Source: Candidatus Bathyarchaeota archaeon (GTDB lineage Archaea; Thermoproteota; Bathyarchaeia; TCS64). Taken from it: 64,000 nucleotides of DNA. This document shows positions 8,801 to 16,454 of the stretch, in pieces (positions within the stretch are counted from its first letter, which is position 1; every line of letters starts with the position of its first letter). The stretch is taken from contig PBSW01000084.1 of assembly GCA_002726865.1 (NCBI GenBank), forward strand, positions 1 to 64,000, in the 5' to 3' direction. The notes under the pieces were generated by a model. It worked only from the letters and a program-made list of their open reading frames with translations. It was not told where the DNA came from and ran no database searches. The position numbers and the translations under genes are program-made.

Positions 8801-11441
8801 GCACCCCTCGTAGCTTCCTTTCGTCAGCTCTCCATTCGGTAAGGGATCCAGACAGCGCTTCACTGTACCGGAGGAGGGTCTCGTTCGGTTCCGAGTATAC
8901 GGATAGATTGTCCCTAAGGGTCTTTGGGGCTCTAGAGGTCCCGGCTAATCGGAGGGTATTGGAGGCGTTCTTGAGGGCTACCTCTGCTCCATCAAAGTCG
9001 GGGTCCTTACCCTTGTAGTAGATGCCCAAAGTCTTCCTAGCCTTCTCGAGGTTTGCGTCCAGCTTCTCTAGAATTCCGCGGAGTTCTCGCGCAGCCTTGA
9101 GATCCTCGACGGCCGTCGCTGGGAACCCCCCGTCCTGTGTCACCTTGGAGATGGCTCCCTTGGCCCTGTAGTAGCTGGGCATCAATACCCTGAAGAAAGA
9201 GCTACCGGGGCCCTCCAAGTACTCGATTATCTCGTCGAGTTCCAGGGTTAAGACAGCGGCATCATAGGTTTTAAGCCTCTCCCTAAGCTTTTCCCTATGA
9301 GAGTGATCGTTCTTTAGTGTCTCCAAAAGCTGTGTGGCCTCATTTAGGCCACTCCGGTCGAGCCATGACCTCATGGGCCTGAACTCAGTCTTGCACATTC
9401 GGGCGAGCTTGGAAATAAAAGTGACCTTCTCTAGGGTTTCAACTTCTCCCTTCAACCCAAGGAATGAGGAGATCTGTTCGGCGCTCCCCTTCAGCTCCTT
9501 GAGCCTCTTCGAGACCTTCCTCAGGAAGGCTTCCAGACCCAGCAAGTGTTTGAGAAGACCCCCGTCACCCTCCGATATCGGGGCGAGGAGCTCTGCGAGG
9601 CCCTCCCAAGCTTCCTCGATCCTGCCCGCAGTTCCTGGGGGTATGAGGATCAGTCTAGTATCGTAATCCTTTTCGAGGGCCCCCACCCAGGCCCAGTACT
9701 CGCCCCACTGCTTCCGGCTCTTCTCAACGAGAGACTGTATAGTCCGAAGGTCTGCGTCTACAAGCCATTTCCGGAGGGGCCTTGGTGTCGCGCTAATGAG
9801 CTCAGTAATCTTCTGGAGACGCTCGTACTCCTCTATCGTGCCTGGGATTTCTAGTCCCAGGATCTGAGCGTATTCTTCGGAGGCTATTTCCATATCGTTT
9901 GCCGTCGCTATAGTGTTCTCTAAGAGGTGAATCCATTGAGACCGTGTCTCTAGGGTGTAATTTTCCTCGATGCACCCATTCCATGGAAAGATATCTCCTT
10001 CTTCGACAACCCTCCAAGCATTGGAGAGCCTCCTGACCTTGTCCTCGAGTTCAAGGAGCTTCCTCTGGTCCAAGGAGTCGAAGGCCCTGAATCCTGTTGG
10101 AAAAAGAGGGATCTCTTCAAGGCTTACTAAAGCCTCAAAGATCTGGTAGGGGTTATACCCGATGGGCTCTCTGCGGTTGTGAAGTGCACTCACATAATCG
10201 TTGAGTTGATTCCGCCTAGCGATAAGGCGCTCTAGGTCTTCTTCGTTCATCGCGCCCTGAGTTTTGAGGTGTTCGTTGAGGGCCCTGTTGAGCTCGGCCA
10301 CCACGTCCCGTTTGTTGGCCTTGTGGCTGTGTAACTCAAGGCAGTAATCCTCCAGGTTCCGAGCTCGGAGACGGTTGTAAACAACCTCAAGAGCAGCCAT
10401 CTTCTCACTGACGAAAAGGACAGTCTTTCCCCGGGCGATAAACTCGCCGATCATGTTCGCGATGGTCTGGCTCTTTCCGGTGCCTGGGGGGCCGTGCATC
10501 ACAAAGCTCTGCCTTGCAAGAGCATACTGGATGCAGAGCTGCTGGCTGCTGTCAGCGTCCAGAACCTGAAAGACCTCCTTGGGGTCGAGGTTGTCCAGCT
10601 CCCCGGCTTTGGGCAGAGGCCCCCTCGCTACAGGGGGGGGATTCACTCCGGCGAGGGCTTGGATTAAGGGGTGCTCTATGATGGTATCCACATTATCCAT
10701 AAGGTCCTGGTACATTACCAGCTTGTGGAACGAAAATAGGCCCATATGAACCCGGTCCTCTACCTCCCAGCCGGTCTCTCGGATAGTCTCTTGGACCTCA
10801 GCGAGGTAGGTTGTAAGGGAGTTTTCGTCCCAGTCGAAGAGCGGGGGGAGCTCGATCTTGTGCTCTAAGTGAAGCTTGAGCCTGAGAGCAGGGTTGAGAA
10901 TAGCCTCGTCCTCAACGGCGGGAATCTGGACCGTGTAAGGATCCCTGCTGGTCTTCCGGGTGAGCTCCACGGGGGTAAGGACTATGGGGGAGACAAGGGG
11001 CTGGTTAGACCCTACCTCGCGCCAGCTGAGCGTCCCGAAGGCGACGTAGAGGATCCGGACCCCTCTCTCTCGGTACTCAGAGGCGGAGCGCCTCGAGAGG
11101 TTCCTAAGGACCAGACGTACTCGGGCGGCTTTGATCTCTTTGGGAACAATCTGGGTTTTCCGGGGGCGGATCCTGCGTGGGGGTTCCCCAGAGTCCTCAG
11201 GGGGCTCCCAGATCGACCAAGATTTATCCTTTACAACGAGTCTCTCGAAGAAAGGGTTGATACTAGGTCTACAAAACTCAAGATTAGAGCTGCGGGTGGG
11301 CCTGAAGTTGACTAAGCGATTCCTCCTGCTCAGATCAATGAGTTTGAGCCTCCAATCGTCGACTCTGCTTAGAACTTTGGATAGGGAAGCCGAATTCATA
11401 GGCTGTTTTAACCCTCCTGTGATAAACATGGCGTTTCTCAT
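5856..11441 (-). CDS. Giant DUF4011/SF1 helicase with nuclease-like and DUF3320 domains
   Basis: A 1,861-aa protein. The N-terminal DUF4011-type region contains WRLKLIDLSRRNRLVNFR. Next comes an SF1 UPF1-like helicase split by a long helical insert: Walker A GPPGTGKSQ near residue 316, Walker B DEASQ near 1232, GDPKQLPPT just after, and later VAVTRAREKVVLV. A Vsr/DUF559-like nuclease region is near residue 1580 (DGENYV, then LENLGWRIHRIWAPDW), and a DUF3320 region is at the C-terminus. ATG 11399 is a plausible alternative start because AGGAGGG lies 12 nt before it. Proteins of this layout are known from antiviral-defence surveys. A chromosomal repair role is the alternative. It sits alone between tRNA-Asn and thiL. 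Confidence 0.88.
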   Translation of the reverse strand: MRNAMFITGGLKQPMNSASLSKVLSRVDDWRLKLIDLSRRNRLVNFRPTRSSNLEFCRPSINPFFERLVVKDKSWSIWEPPEDSGEPPRRIRPRKTQIVPKEIKAARVRLVLRNLSRRSASEYRERGVRILYVAFGTLSWREVGSNQPLVSPIVLTPVELTRKTSRDPYTVQIPAVEDEAILNPALRLKLHLEHKIELPPLFDWDENSLTTYLAEVQETIRETGWEVEDRVHMGLFSFHKLVMYQDLMDNVDTIIEHPLIQALAGVNPPPVARGPLPKAGELDNLDPKEVFQVLDADSSQQLCIQYALARQSFVMHGPPGTGKSQTIANMIGEFIARGKTVLFVSEKMAALEVVYNRLRARNLEDYCLELHSHKANKRDVVAELNRALNEHLKTQGAMNEEDLERLIARRNQLNDYVSALHNRREPIGYNPYQIFEALVSLEEIPLFPTGFRAFDSLDQRKLLELEDKVRRLSNAWRVVEEGDIFPWNGCIEENYTLETRSQWIHLLENTIATANDMEIASEEYAQILGLEIPGTIEEYERLQKITELISATPRPLRKWLVDADLRTIQSLVEKSRKQWGEYWAWVGALEKDYDTRLILIPPGTAGRIEEAWEGLAELLAPISEGDGGLLKHLLGLEAFLRKVSKRLKELKGSAEQISSFLGLKGEVETLEKVTFISKLARMCKTEFRPMRSWLDRSGLNEATQLLETLKNDHSHREKLRERLKTYDAAVLTLELDEIIEYLEGPGSSFFRVLMPSYYRAKGAISKVTQDGGFPATAVEDLKAARELRGILEKLDANLEKARKTLGIYYKGKDPDFDGAEVALKNASNTLRLAGTSRAPKTLRDNLSVYSEPNETLLRYSEALSGSLTEWRADERKLRGVLPSKLMTNSGVSMRKSGFREVESWAMDSLEKLVNLSRLSSGALATRLHKHPATFVGLVKDLRTVEEIQRFEDEVDSRSEEMRDIFGLLYSGLRTDWNGVLEALGWTRTLIRALPRGVSERLAQGISQDGPPLPPDPLIGERWSNISLSLDSIDDRFERELWPEPRGRLTLEKVRTSLGVLRSRIDDLQTWVDFNTQETEIRNAGLGQFLEILIAERVERDRLVDVFRKAMYQGLLDAVFKEDAVLKNFRGQDHEQLIKDFQDLDLRFIQLTSQRVIEIANEQKPQGVFVQAPDSEITVLMREAAKKRRHMPLRYLFERIPNLVRRLKPCLMMSPISVSQFLIPTGAQFDLVVFDEASQIYTEDAVGSIYRGDTLVITGDPKQLPPTPFFQHTIDDDFDWDEEGYEFDVFDSVLDECMSIGLPVRMLKWHYRSKHDSLISFSNDRFYNGNLVLFPSSRMDSDLGLELIHVKDGLYDRGGRRNNVREAEVVADLVFEHFERHPEKTLGVVTFSLSQMNTVQDAVEVRLQEHPTFEKFFVEDRLDGFFVKNLENVQGDERDVMIFSVGYGYDTNGKITMNFGPLNKQGGERRLNVAVTRAREKVVLVSSIKYDDINLQATQAEGVHSLHHYMRFAERRPRNLKDVEAQEHILISQLDEKVAEEVNRLGYKTVPLVGSGAFRVDLGVLDPADPSRFILGIMCDGENYVTADTARDRDRLRIQVLENLGWRIHRIWAPDWVQRQDTEAQRLAKALKDANEEPRQEATKKALKPPTTQRNILNQVKVVDTPPGELPGVEPYRFVKLKPDYLFTRYSPDHRERYLREYHSEVRRLLPQLVKGEGPIHVELAFKRMNNAFRLSRATNAFRVAFQEEVEVLEKDQIEMKGDFLWPKGIDSVRVRAPVDGVTESFRPIEYISPEEILKALTMVTGYSFGIRKETLLNETARLLGFKRMGPKILEALQLIYHRALNSGKIGLEDKLVVLKKR

Positions 11442-11576
11442 GAATAAAGGTATTTCCAGCCTCCCAAGATGGAGCAGGAAAAATCACGCAGGAAAGCATG
11501 GAAAAAGCCTATATTGAGAGGGTATAAACATGTTTCATTAACTAAAAATAATTCTAAGGGGGTTTCTAGCCCCAAT

Positions 11577-12569
11577 TTAGGCCCCCATAAAGTGCTCCCA
11601 GCCCCGTTTTTCAATAGAGGTCTCCACTCCGTTTTTGGCGGTTCTGATGTCTGTTTCAGAGGTAGCTACGCCGAGTTCTAGGAGTCTGCATCCTACAAGG
11701 GCTAAGGCTTCCCGGGCTTCTTCGAGACGTCCCTCCTCTACGGTGAAGACCAGCTCGTATTCCTCCCCACCATAAAGGGCAAGATCGTCCGGGTTTAGTT
11801 CATGATGATCAGCATACGCGACCACTTCGGGGGGGATCGGAAGGGCCTCAACCCTGAAGCCGACTTTGCTGCTCCGGGAGAGGTCGTGGAGGCTCGCGGA
11901 GAGTCCATCGCTGGAGTCGATGGCGGAAGTTACTGCGCCAGACTCGGCGAGGGCGATTCCCTCCCGAATCCGGGCCTTCGGATTATAAATTGATTGGACC
12001 AGAGCCTCCTTTAGGCCCTCGGGAGCCTCCAGTCCCGTGAGGAGGGTCTTGAGGGCGGCGGCAGTAAGACCGAAGGGCCCCGTGGTGGCAAGGATTTCAC
12101 CGGGCTTGGCCCCCTTTCGGGTCATGATCCTCTCCTTCGATGAAACACCAAAGGCGACTCCGCTAATAACGATGTCCGAGGCTTCATTTGTATCTCCTCC
12201 GATAACGTATCCCCCGTACTCCCGAGTGCCGGCCTCAAATCCTTTGGCCATCTCCTCGACTATCTCCACCTCGAGGTCTCGGGGTATCCCGATGGATGCC
12301 ATGAAGCTTAGGGGTGGGACTCCTTTTGCCCCAAGATCGCTAAAGTTCATGACAACGGCCTTCCTCGCCGCCTGGTAGGGGGTCATCCCAGGAGGGACAT
12401 CGGTCTCCCAAACCAGCATATCGGTATTCAGGACGGCGACTCTGCCATCCCTGAGGTCTATGGCAGAAGCGTCCTCCCATAAGGGGAGAGGCGTTCCGGG
12501 CATGGGGGTGATCCATCGATGCATGCGCTCTATAAGAGCCCGTTCGCCGATCTCCCCTGCCGTTGCCAT
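11577..12569 (-). CDS. thiL: Thiamine-monophosphate kinase
   Basis: Phosphorylates thiamine monophosphate to thiamine diphosphate, the cofactor of TPP enzymes, using ATP. The 330-aa protein carries ThiL/PurM-fold markers: WEDASAIDL near the N-terminus, NTDMLV, NFSDLGAKG (Mg/ATP site) and GGDTNEAS. The length is normal. The ATG start is divergent from tRNA-Thr, 131 nt away. No other thiamine gene is nearby, so its grouping with the helicase looks accidental. Confidence 0.95.
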   Translation of the reverse strand: MATAGEIGERALIERMHRWITPMPGTPLPLWEDASAIDLRDGRVAVLNTDMLVWETDVPPGMTPYQAARKAVVMNFSDLGAKGVPPLSFMASIGIPRDLEVEIVEEMAKGFEAGTREYGGYVIGGDTNEASDIVISGVAFGVSSKERIMTRKGAKPGEILATTGPFGLTAAALKTLLTGLEAPEGLKEALVQSIYNPKARIREGIALAESGAVTSAIDSSDGLSASLHDLSRSSKVGFRVEALPIPPEVVAYADHHELNPDDLALYGGEEYELVFTVEEGRLEEAREALALVGCRLLELGVATSETDIRTAKNGVETSIEKRGWEHFMGA

Positions 12570-12660
12570 ACGTGATCGGGTGTGTGTTGGGAAGGATGCA
12601 GATAAAACGTTTGAGAGTGCCTTGAGGATCGCGACCCTAGGGCAAGGGATTGAACCGTAG

Positions 12661-12670
12661 CTATTTTTAA
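12661..12670 (+). promoter_or_regulatory. TATA box for tRNA-Thr
   Basis: The sequence ctatttttaa is centred about 35 nt before the tRNA-Thr gene, within the divergent gap to thiL. Confidence 0.4.
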
Positions 12671-12699
12671 TCAGGGATTGTCTAGGGTTTTGTGAGTAT

Positions 12700-12772
12700 G
12701 CCTCGGTAGCTCAGTGGCCAGAGCGGCAGCCTCGTAAGTTGTTGGCCGCGGGTTCGACTCCCGCCCGAGGCT
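12700..12772 (+). tRNA. tRNA-Thr (CGT)
   Basis: Acceptor GCCTCGG/CCGAGGC, D-stem GCTC/GAGC, anticodon stem GCAGC/GTTGT (two G-U pairs), loop CTCGTAA giving anticodon CGT for codon ACG. The T-arm is GCGGG, TTCGACT, CCCGC. The discriminator is T. CCA is not encoded, unlike the tRNA-Asn above. No intron. Confidence 0.95.
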
Positions 12773-13025
12773 CTTATTTAATGCGGTTGGTTTGGGAGAA
12801 CTACGCGTGCGGATAGGTCTTTTTCTTGATTAAGGCTAAGACTACATGTTTCTAAAGTTTGGTTCTGACAGGGGGTTGTCGAGAGTTCAGGATTTTGCAA
12901 GACATTTCACGGAGAAACAAAGTGACGAGAAGAGGACGGTCGAAAAAAGCTCAAGGGTCCTGCCGTTCATCCCACTTGGATTTTTCTGCACACTCTTTGA
13001 GTTTCAGGGGAGTTTATCCCCGTTC

Positions 13026-14009
13026 TTAATCGAAGTGCAGTTTAGCAATCGCGATGCCACTTTCGCCGGCGACCGCATAGAGTAGATATATATCGTCGTC
13101 TTGAACGTAGACTGCGGGGTCCCTCAGTTGATTGGCGTGCCCATATGCAACGCTTCGCACTGAAGGCTCTAGGGGTTCGTTTGCTCCCTCCCAGTCGGTT
13201 TCGGGTCGAAGTATCTCTGTTGCATCCTTCTCCTTCCAGCTTTTCCAGTCGCCCGAAATGTCGATGGTGCTCAGCAGGATCCTTTCTGGTGTGTGTCCTA
13301 CCTGTGTCCAAAATACATTCAGTGTGTCGTTGTCTTTCAGGAGCGCCGCGTGTCGCATGTCCGGGTTGAAAAGCAACGGTCCTTCCTCGAATCCGGATAG
13401 AGGGTCTCTCGAACGGTAGAACTGCCCCGGCATTGCTAAGGCGTATGTGTAGCGGTTTCGGGTAAAGGCACGCCAGTAGTTTCCACCAAGTATCTCGGGT
13501 CTAACATTGAAGTTGATTCCATCCAGGGAGGTGGCAACCCGGGTCAACTGCTCGCCAAAGGATTCTAGGCCGTGAAAGTACATAACAATGCGCTCATTTC
13601 CGTGGTCCACGTGGACATCAGGGGATGCGATGTGGGGCCACGTCCACTCCTTGATGAGGTGATGCCCCAACCCCTCTAAGTTTAAGCCCGTCGATCTGAC
13701 ACGTGTCCTAGCGTCCTCAACCTTTGCCGGGGTGGATTTTAGGGGAGTAGTGGGAAACTTTGACTGCTCCAGCTTTAGACTCCCCGGGGGATACACAGTC
13801 CACGGGCCCAGAAGGTCATCAGCGAAAGCCAGCCGGATATAGCTACCTTTGTGGTCTGCGAAATAAAGGTAGTAGTGACCTAACCGCTCTTCCAGCCAGT
13901 CCGGCACTCGAATGAGTGAGGGCCCTTGAATGTTCGCACCGATGCTCGGATGCGTGGCCTTAGTGATGATCGGTTCATCGAGCAATCTTTCAGCGCGCAC
14001 GGAAACCAT
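13026..14009 (-). CDS. Five-bladed beta-propeller, GH43-like hypothetical
   Basis: 327-aa soluble protein without signal peptide. Repeated blade-like segments (YYLYFADHKG near residue 47, ERIVMYFHG near 140, DDIYLLYAVAGE near the C-terminus) resemble the beta-propeller of glycoside hydrolase families 43/62/117. Such proteins often cut or bind arabinose- or galactose-type sugars, but the catalytic acids cannot be assigned with confidence. It has no sugar-related neighbours, only tRNA-Thr on one side and a radical SAM gene on the other. Activity is unknown. Confidence 0.6.
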   Translation of the reverse strand: MVSVRAERLLDEPIITKATHPSIGANIQGPSLIRVPDWLEERLGHYYLYFADHKGSYIRLAFADDLLGPWTVYPPGSLKLEQSKFPTTPLKSTPAKVEDARTRVRSTGLNLEGLGHHLIKEWTWPHIASPDVHVDHGNERIVMYFHGLESFGEQLTRVATSLDGINFNVRPEILGGNYWRAFTRNRYTYALAMPGQFYRSRDPLSGFEEGPLLFNPDMRHAALLKDNDTLNVFWTQVGHTPERILLSTIDISGDWKSWKEKDATEILRPETDWEGANEPLEPSVRSVAYGHANQLRDPAVYVQDDDIYLLYAVAGESGIAIAKLHFD

Positions 14010-14319
14010 TTCAGAAAAACTATCTTAGTGAGGGTTAATATCATCGTTGTTGGGAGGCTAATTATTTCCTGAGGCCCCCCTTTCTCGCGATCAGGCGCGT
14101 AGACTTCGTTCTCATCCTTATGCTGATCATTAGCAGGATAGGAAAAGGGAGGAGCCTTCTCTTCCTTCTTAACTCCTCTCGACCCCCAAAAAGTGGCGCG
14201 CGTGTTCATCATCAACTAGCATAGCCCACATTTATCCGACTCCCCAAAATGGACCATGACGCGGGACAGCATCGCGCGAAAGAGAGGTTCAGGGAAATAT
14301 TTAGGTTGGTGGTCAGCTA
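14010..14319. other. Intergenic region without a clear gene
   Basis: About 310 nt upstream of the beta-propeller gene. Short open frames exist but none has a ribosome site or recognisable protein. The AT-rich segment just upstream of 14009 could hold the promoter of the minus-strand gene. Confidence 0.4.
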
Positions 14320-14508
14320 TCAAAGCGAGAAATCTTTAAGGTAACAACCGATACGGGGGTCTTCGTTCTCCTGGAATTTGCCACACTTGTGAGGATGAAT
14401 GGAAGGTTCTATTTCAAACGAAGCAACACAAAACACCCTACCGCGGCTTTCCCAGACAACATCGCTTTTATTTAGAGAAGCTAAACTCCCACGTCCTGAA
14501 TATCCCAC
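14320..14508 (-). CDS. Possible 62-aa hypothetical protein
   Basis: GTG-started frame divergent from the radical SAM gene at 14573. The product contains HPHKCGKF and two further Cys residues and resembles no family I recognise. A TTTTAAAA block about 18 nt upstream could be a TATA box, though it is close. The frame stays open further upstream into the radical SAM gene, so it may be a shadow frame. Weakly supported. Confidence 0.25.
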   Translation of the reverse strand: MGYSGRGSLASLNKSDVVWESRGRVFCVASFEIEPSIHPHKCGKFQENEDPRIGCYLKDFSL

Positions 14509-14572
14509 GTTGAAAAAGGTTTTAAAATGGGGGTAGAGGATAACGCCACGTGATGAGCCCGAGGGAGATTGC

Positions 14573-15580
14573 TTGCTGAATCTGAACGTGTTGAAGAAGG
14601 GAAATATCTCTGTCGATGAGGCGGAGAGCATACTATCCTTAGAGTGTCTCCCCGGGAGCATGCTGGAGATCGCTGGAGCCCTGAGGGATGAACGGCTTGG
14701 GCGGGAGCTCCGATTCCTTATCCCCCAGCCCCGGTTCCCCAGTGTCTCGATTACAGGCGCCAAGTGCGCGCTGAAATGTGAGCACTGCAATGGCCACTTC
14801 CTCTCAGGGATGGATAACACAGATACCCCAAAGAAGCTCAAGGACTACTGCTCCAGACTTGATGCGGAGGGCGGGGTAGGGGTCCTTGTGAGCGGCGGCT
14901 CGGATCCAAGAGGGCATGTTCCCCTCGAAGAGTTCCTCAGCGCGATCACGTGGGTGAAGGAAAATACATCTCTCATAGTAAACCTCCACACAGGACTTCT
15001 GAACCCCCGACAGGCTGAGGAAATAGCCTCCACAGGAGCTGACGTTGTCTCTATGGATGTCGTCGGGAGCAACGATACCATCAAAAAGGTCTATGGGCTG
15101 GACGCAACAGTCCAGGACTACGCCGAAACTCTCATCAATTTAAGGGACGCCCAAGTCTCTTACCTTATCCCTCACGTATGCGCTGGCCTCCACTTTGGGG
15201 AGATCAGGGGAGAAGCTAGGGCGCTAGAGATCATCGGAAACATCAACCCAGACATTATTGTCATCATTGCACTCGTCCCAACTAGGGGGACAGGCATGGA
15301 GAACGTGACACCTCCCTCTGTCGAGGTCATAGCCAAGACAGTGGCCGCGGCGAGGTTGATGCACAGCGACACAAGCATCGCCATCGGATGTATGCGCCCA
15401 AAAGCTGAGAAAACTCTGGAAGAGCGCCTCGCGATTCAGGCAGGTGCCGACAGGGTCGTCCTCCCCTCCAGATCCACGGTTAAGTACGCTCACAACGAAG
15501 GATTCATTGTGAAGCATCTAGACGGCTGCTGCGCTATACCTAAGCAACTCGAATACCTGACCATAAGAAAGGTATCCTAA
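14573..15580 (+). CDS. Radical SAM protein, LipS-type lipoyl synthase subunit
   Basis: 335-aa radical SAM enzyme with cluster motif CxxxCxxC at C65, C69 and C72 (CALKCEHC), and VSGGSDPRG as the SAM-binding GGE-like turn. A C-terminal DGCCAIPKQ near residue 320 could ligate an auxiliary Fe-S cluster. Beside lplA and a second biotin-synthase-like radical SAM gene, it fits the two-protein archaeal lipoyl synthase LipS1/LipS2, in which the two enzymes insert the two sulfurs of lipoate. Which subunit this is cannot be fixed by eye. The TTG start has GGGAG upstream and no ATG or GTG is available in frame. It converges on lplA. Confidence 0.72.
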   Translation: MLNLNVLKKGNISVDEAESILSLECLPGSMLEIAGALRDERLGRELRFLIPQPRFPSVSITGAKCALKCEHCNGHFLSGMDNTDTPKKLKDYCSRLDAEGGVGVLVSGGSDPRGHVPLEEFLSAITWVKENTSLIVNLHTGLLNPRQAEEIASTGADVVSMDVVGSNDTIKKVYGLDATVQDYAETLINLRDAQVSYLIPHVCAGLHFGEIRGEARALEIIGNINPDIIVIIALVPTRGTGMENVTPPSVEVIAKTVAAARLMHSDTSIAIGCMRPKAEKTLEERLAIQAGADRVVLPSRSTVKYAHNEGFIVKHLDGCCAIPKQLEYLTIRKVS

Positions 15581-15604
15581 ATATTTAGGAAAGAACGACT
15601 CTTT

Positions 15605-16441
15605 CTATCTGACGAACGTCCACTCGTCCCCAGTGTATCGTATGATGAGACGCTTAGCCATCTCTCGTTCAAAGGGGATCAGCTTCCCTGTAGTGAAGTT
15701 TATATTTAAAGCCCTACTAAAGCCAACAGTTAGAGCCTTTGCCACTTTATTAAAGGGCACCACTCGACCTACCACCTCATCCAAAGCTATTGCCCTCTCT
15801 AAGAGTTTACCTCGAAGTGTAACTCTGTCTGGCTCTTGCAAGGCCAAGACGTCGACAAGGCGCGACACGTCCCCTTCCAATGGCAATGCGCCATGCTGTA
15901 GTACTACCCCATTCTTGCGGACTTGGGCGCTACCGATGAGCTTTTTCCCGTACGCCGTCACCTCGTAATGGGAAGGCAGGTCAAAACATGCAGCAGATTT
16001 CTCGGCCTCCTTCCCGGTCTCTATACGGTCCGCCTGGACGACTCCACCGTGGAGGGTCCTGAGACCCTCCACCAGCCCCAGGCTCAGTCCGCGATAAGAA
16101 GTTATAATGTCCCCCGCTACCCGGGGCTCCTCTTGGGGGGCTACAACGCTGTAGGTCAACTCGTCAATGTGGAGTAACGCCCGGCCCCCGGTGGGACGTC
16201 GCACCCAGGTGTACCCCCGTTCCCGGCACCGTTCCAGGTCAATCTCATGACGGATCGATTGAGAGTACCCCACCGAGACACAGGGAGGCTCCCATCTGTA
16301 GAACCTCAGCGTGGGCGGGGACTGATTCTTAGCCACCGAAAGCATAATGGCCTCGTCAATGGCCATGTTCATAGCGCCGTCAGACCACTTAGTGTTGATC
16401 AGCCTCCAAGTCGCAGGTGGTGGATCGGTGAGGCTTTCCAT
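15605..16441 (-). CDS. lplA: Lipoate-protein ligase / octanoyl transferase family
   Basis: 278-aa LplA/LipM-fold enzyme that attaches lipoate or octanoate to lysine of lipoyl domains (for example glycine-cleavage H protein). Signature RRPTGGRALLH near residue 80 and the lysine-containing GKKLIGSAQVR near 166, which contacts the acyl-adenylate or thioester. Stop of the upstream radical SAM gene and this ATG are 13 nt apart on the same strand, indicating an operon. With two LipS-like radical SAM enzymes nearby, an octanoate-attaching role preceding sulfur insertion is inferred; scavenging ligase is the alternative. Confidence 0.85.
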   Translation of the reverse strand: MESLTDPPPATWRLINTKWSDGAMNMAIDEAIMLSVAKNQSPPTLRFYRWEPPCVSVGYSQSIRHEIDLERCRERGYTWVRRPTGGRALLHIDELTYSVVAPQEEPRVAGDIITSYRGLSLGLVEGLRTLHGGVVQADRIETGKEAEKSAACFDLPSHYEVTAYGKKLIGSAQVRKNGVVLQHGALPLEGDVSRLVDVLALQEPDRVTLRGKLLERAIALDEVVGRVVPFNKVAKALTVGFSRALNINFTTGKLIPFEREMAKRLIIRYTGDEWTFVR

Positions 16442-16454
16442 GATTTTATACCTC

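Noticed and set aside
5846..12699. tRNA-bracketed integrated element
   Set aside because: No integrase and no repeat of the tRNA-Asn end at the other side; thiL is housekeeping. Only the helicase is suspicious.
12846..13085. 79-aa plus-strand frame after tRNA-Thr
   Set aside because: No ribosome site or motif, and it overlaps the end of the convergent propeller gene.
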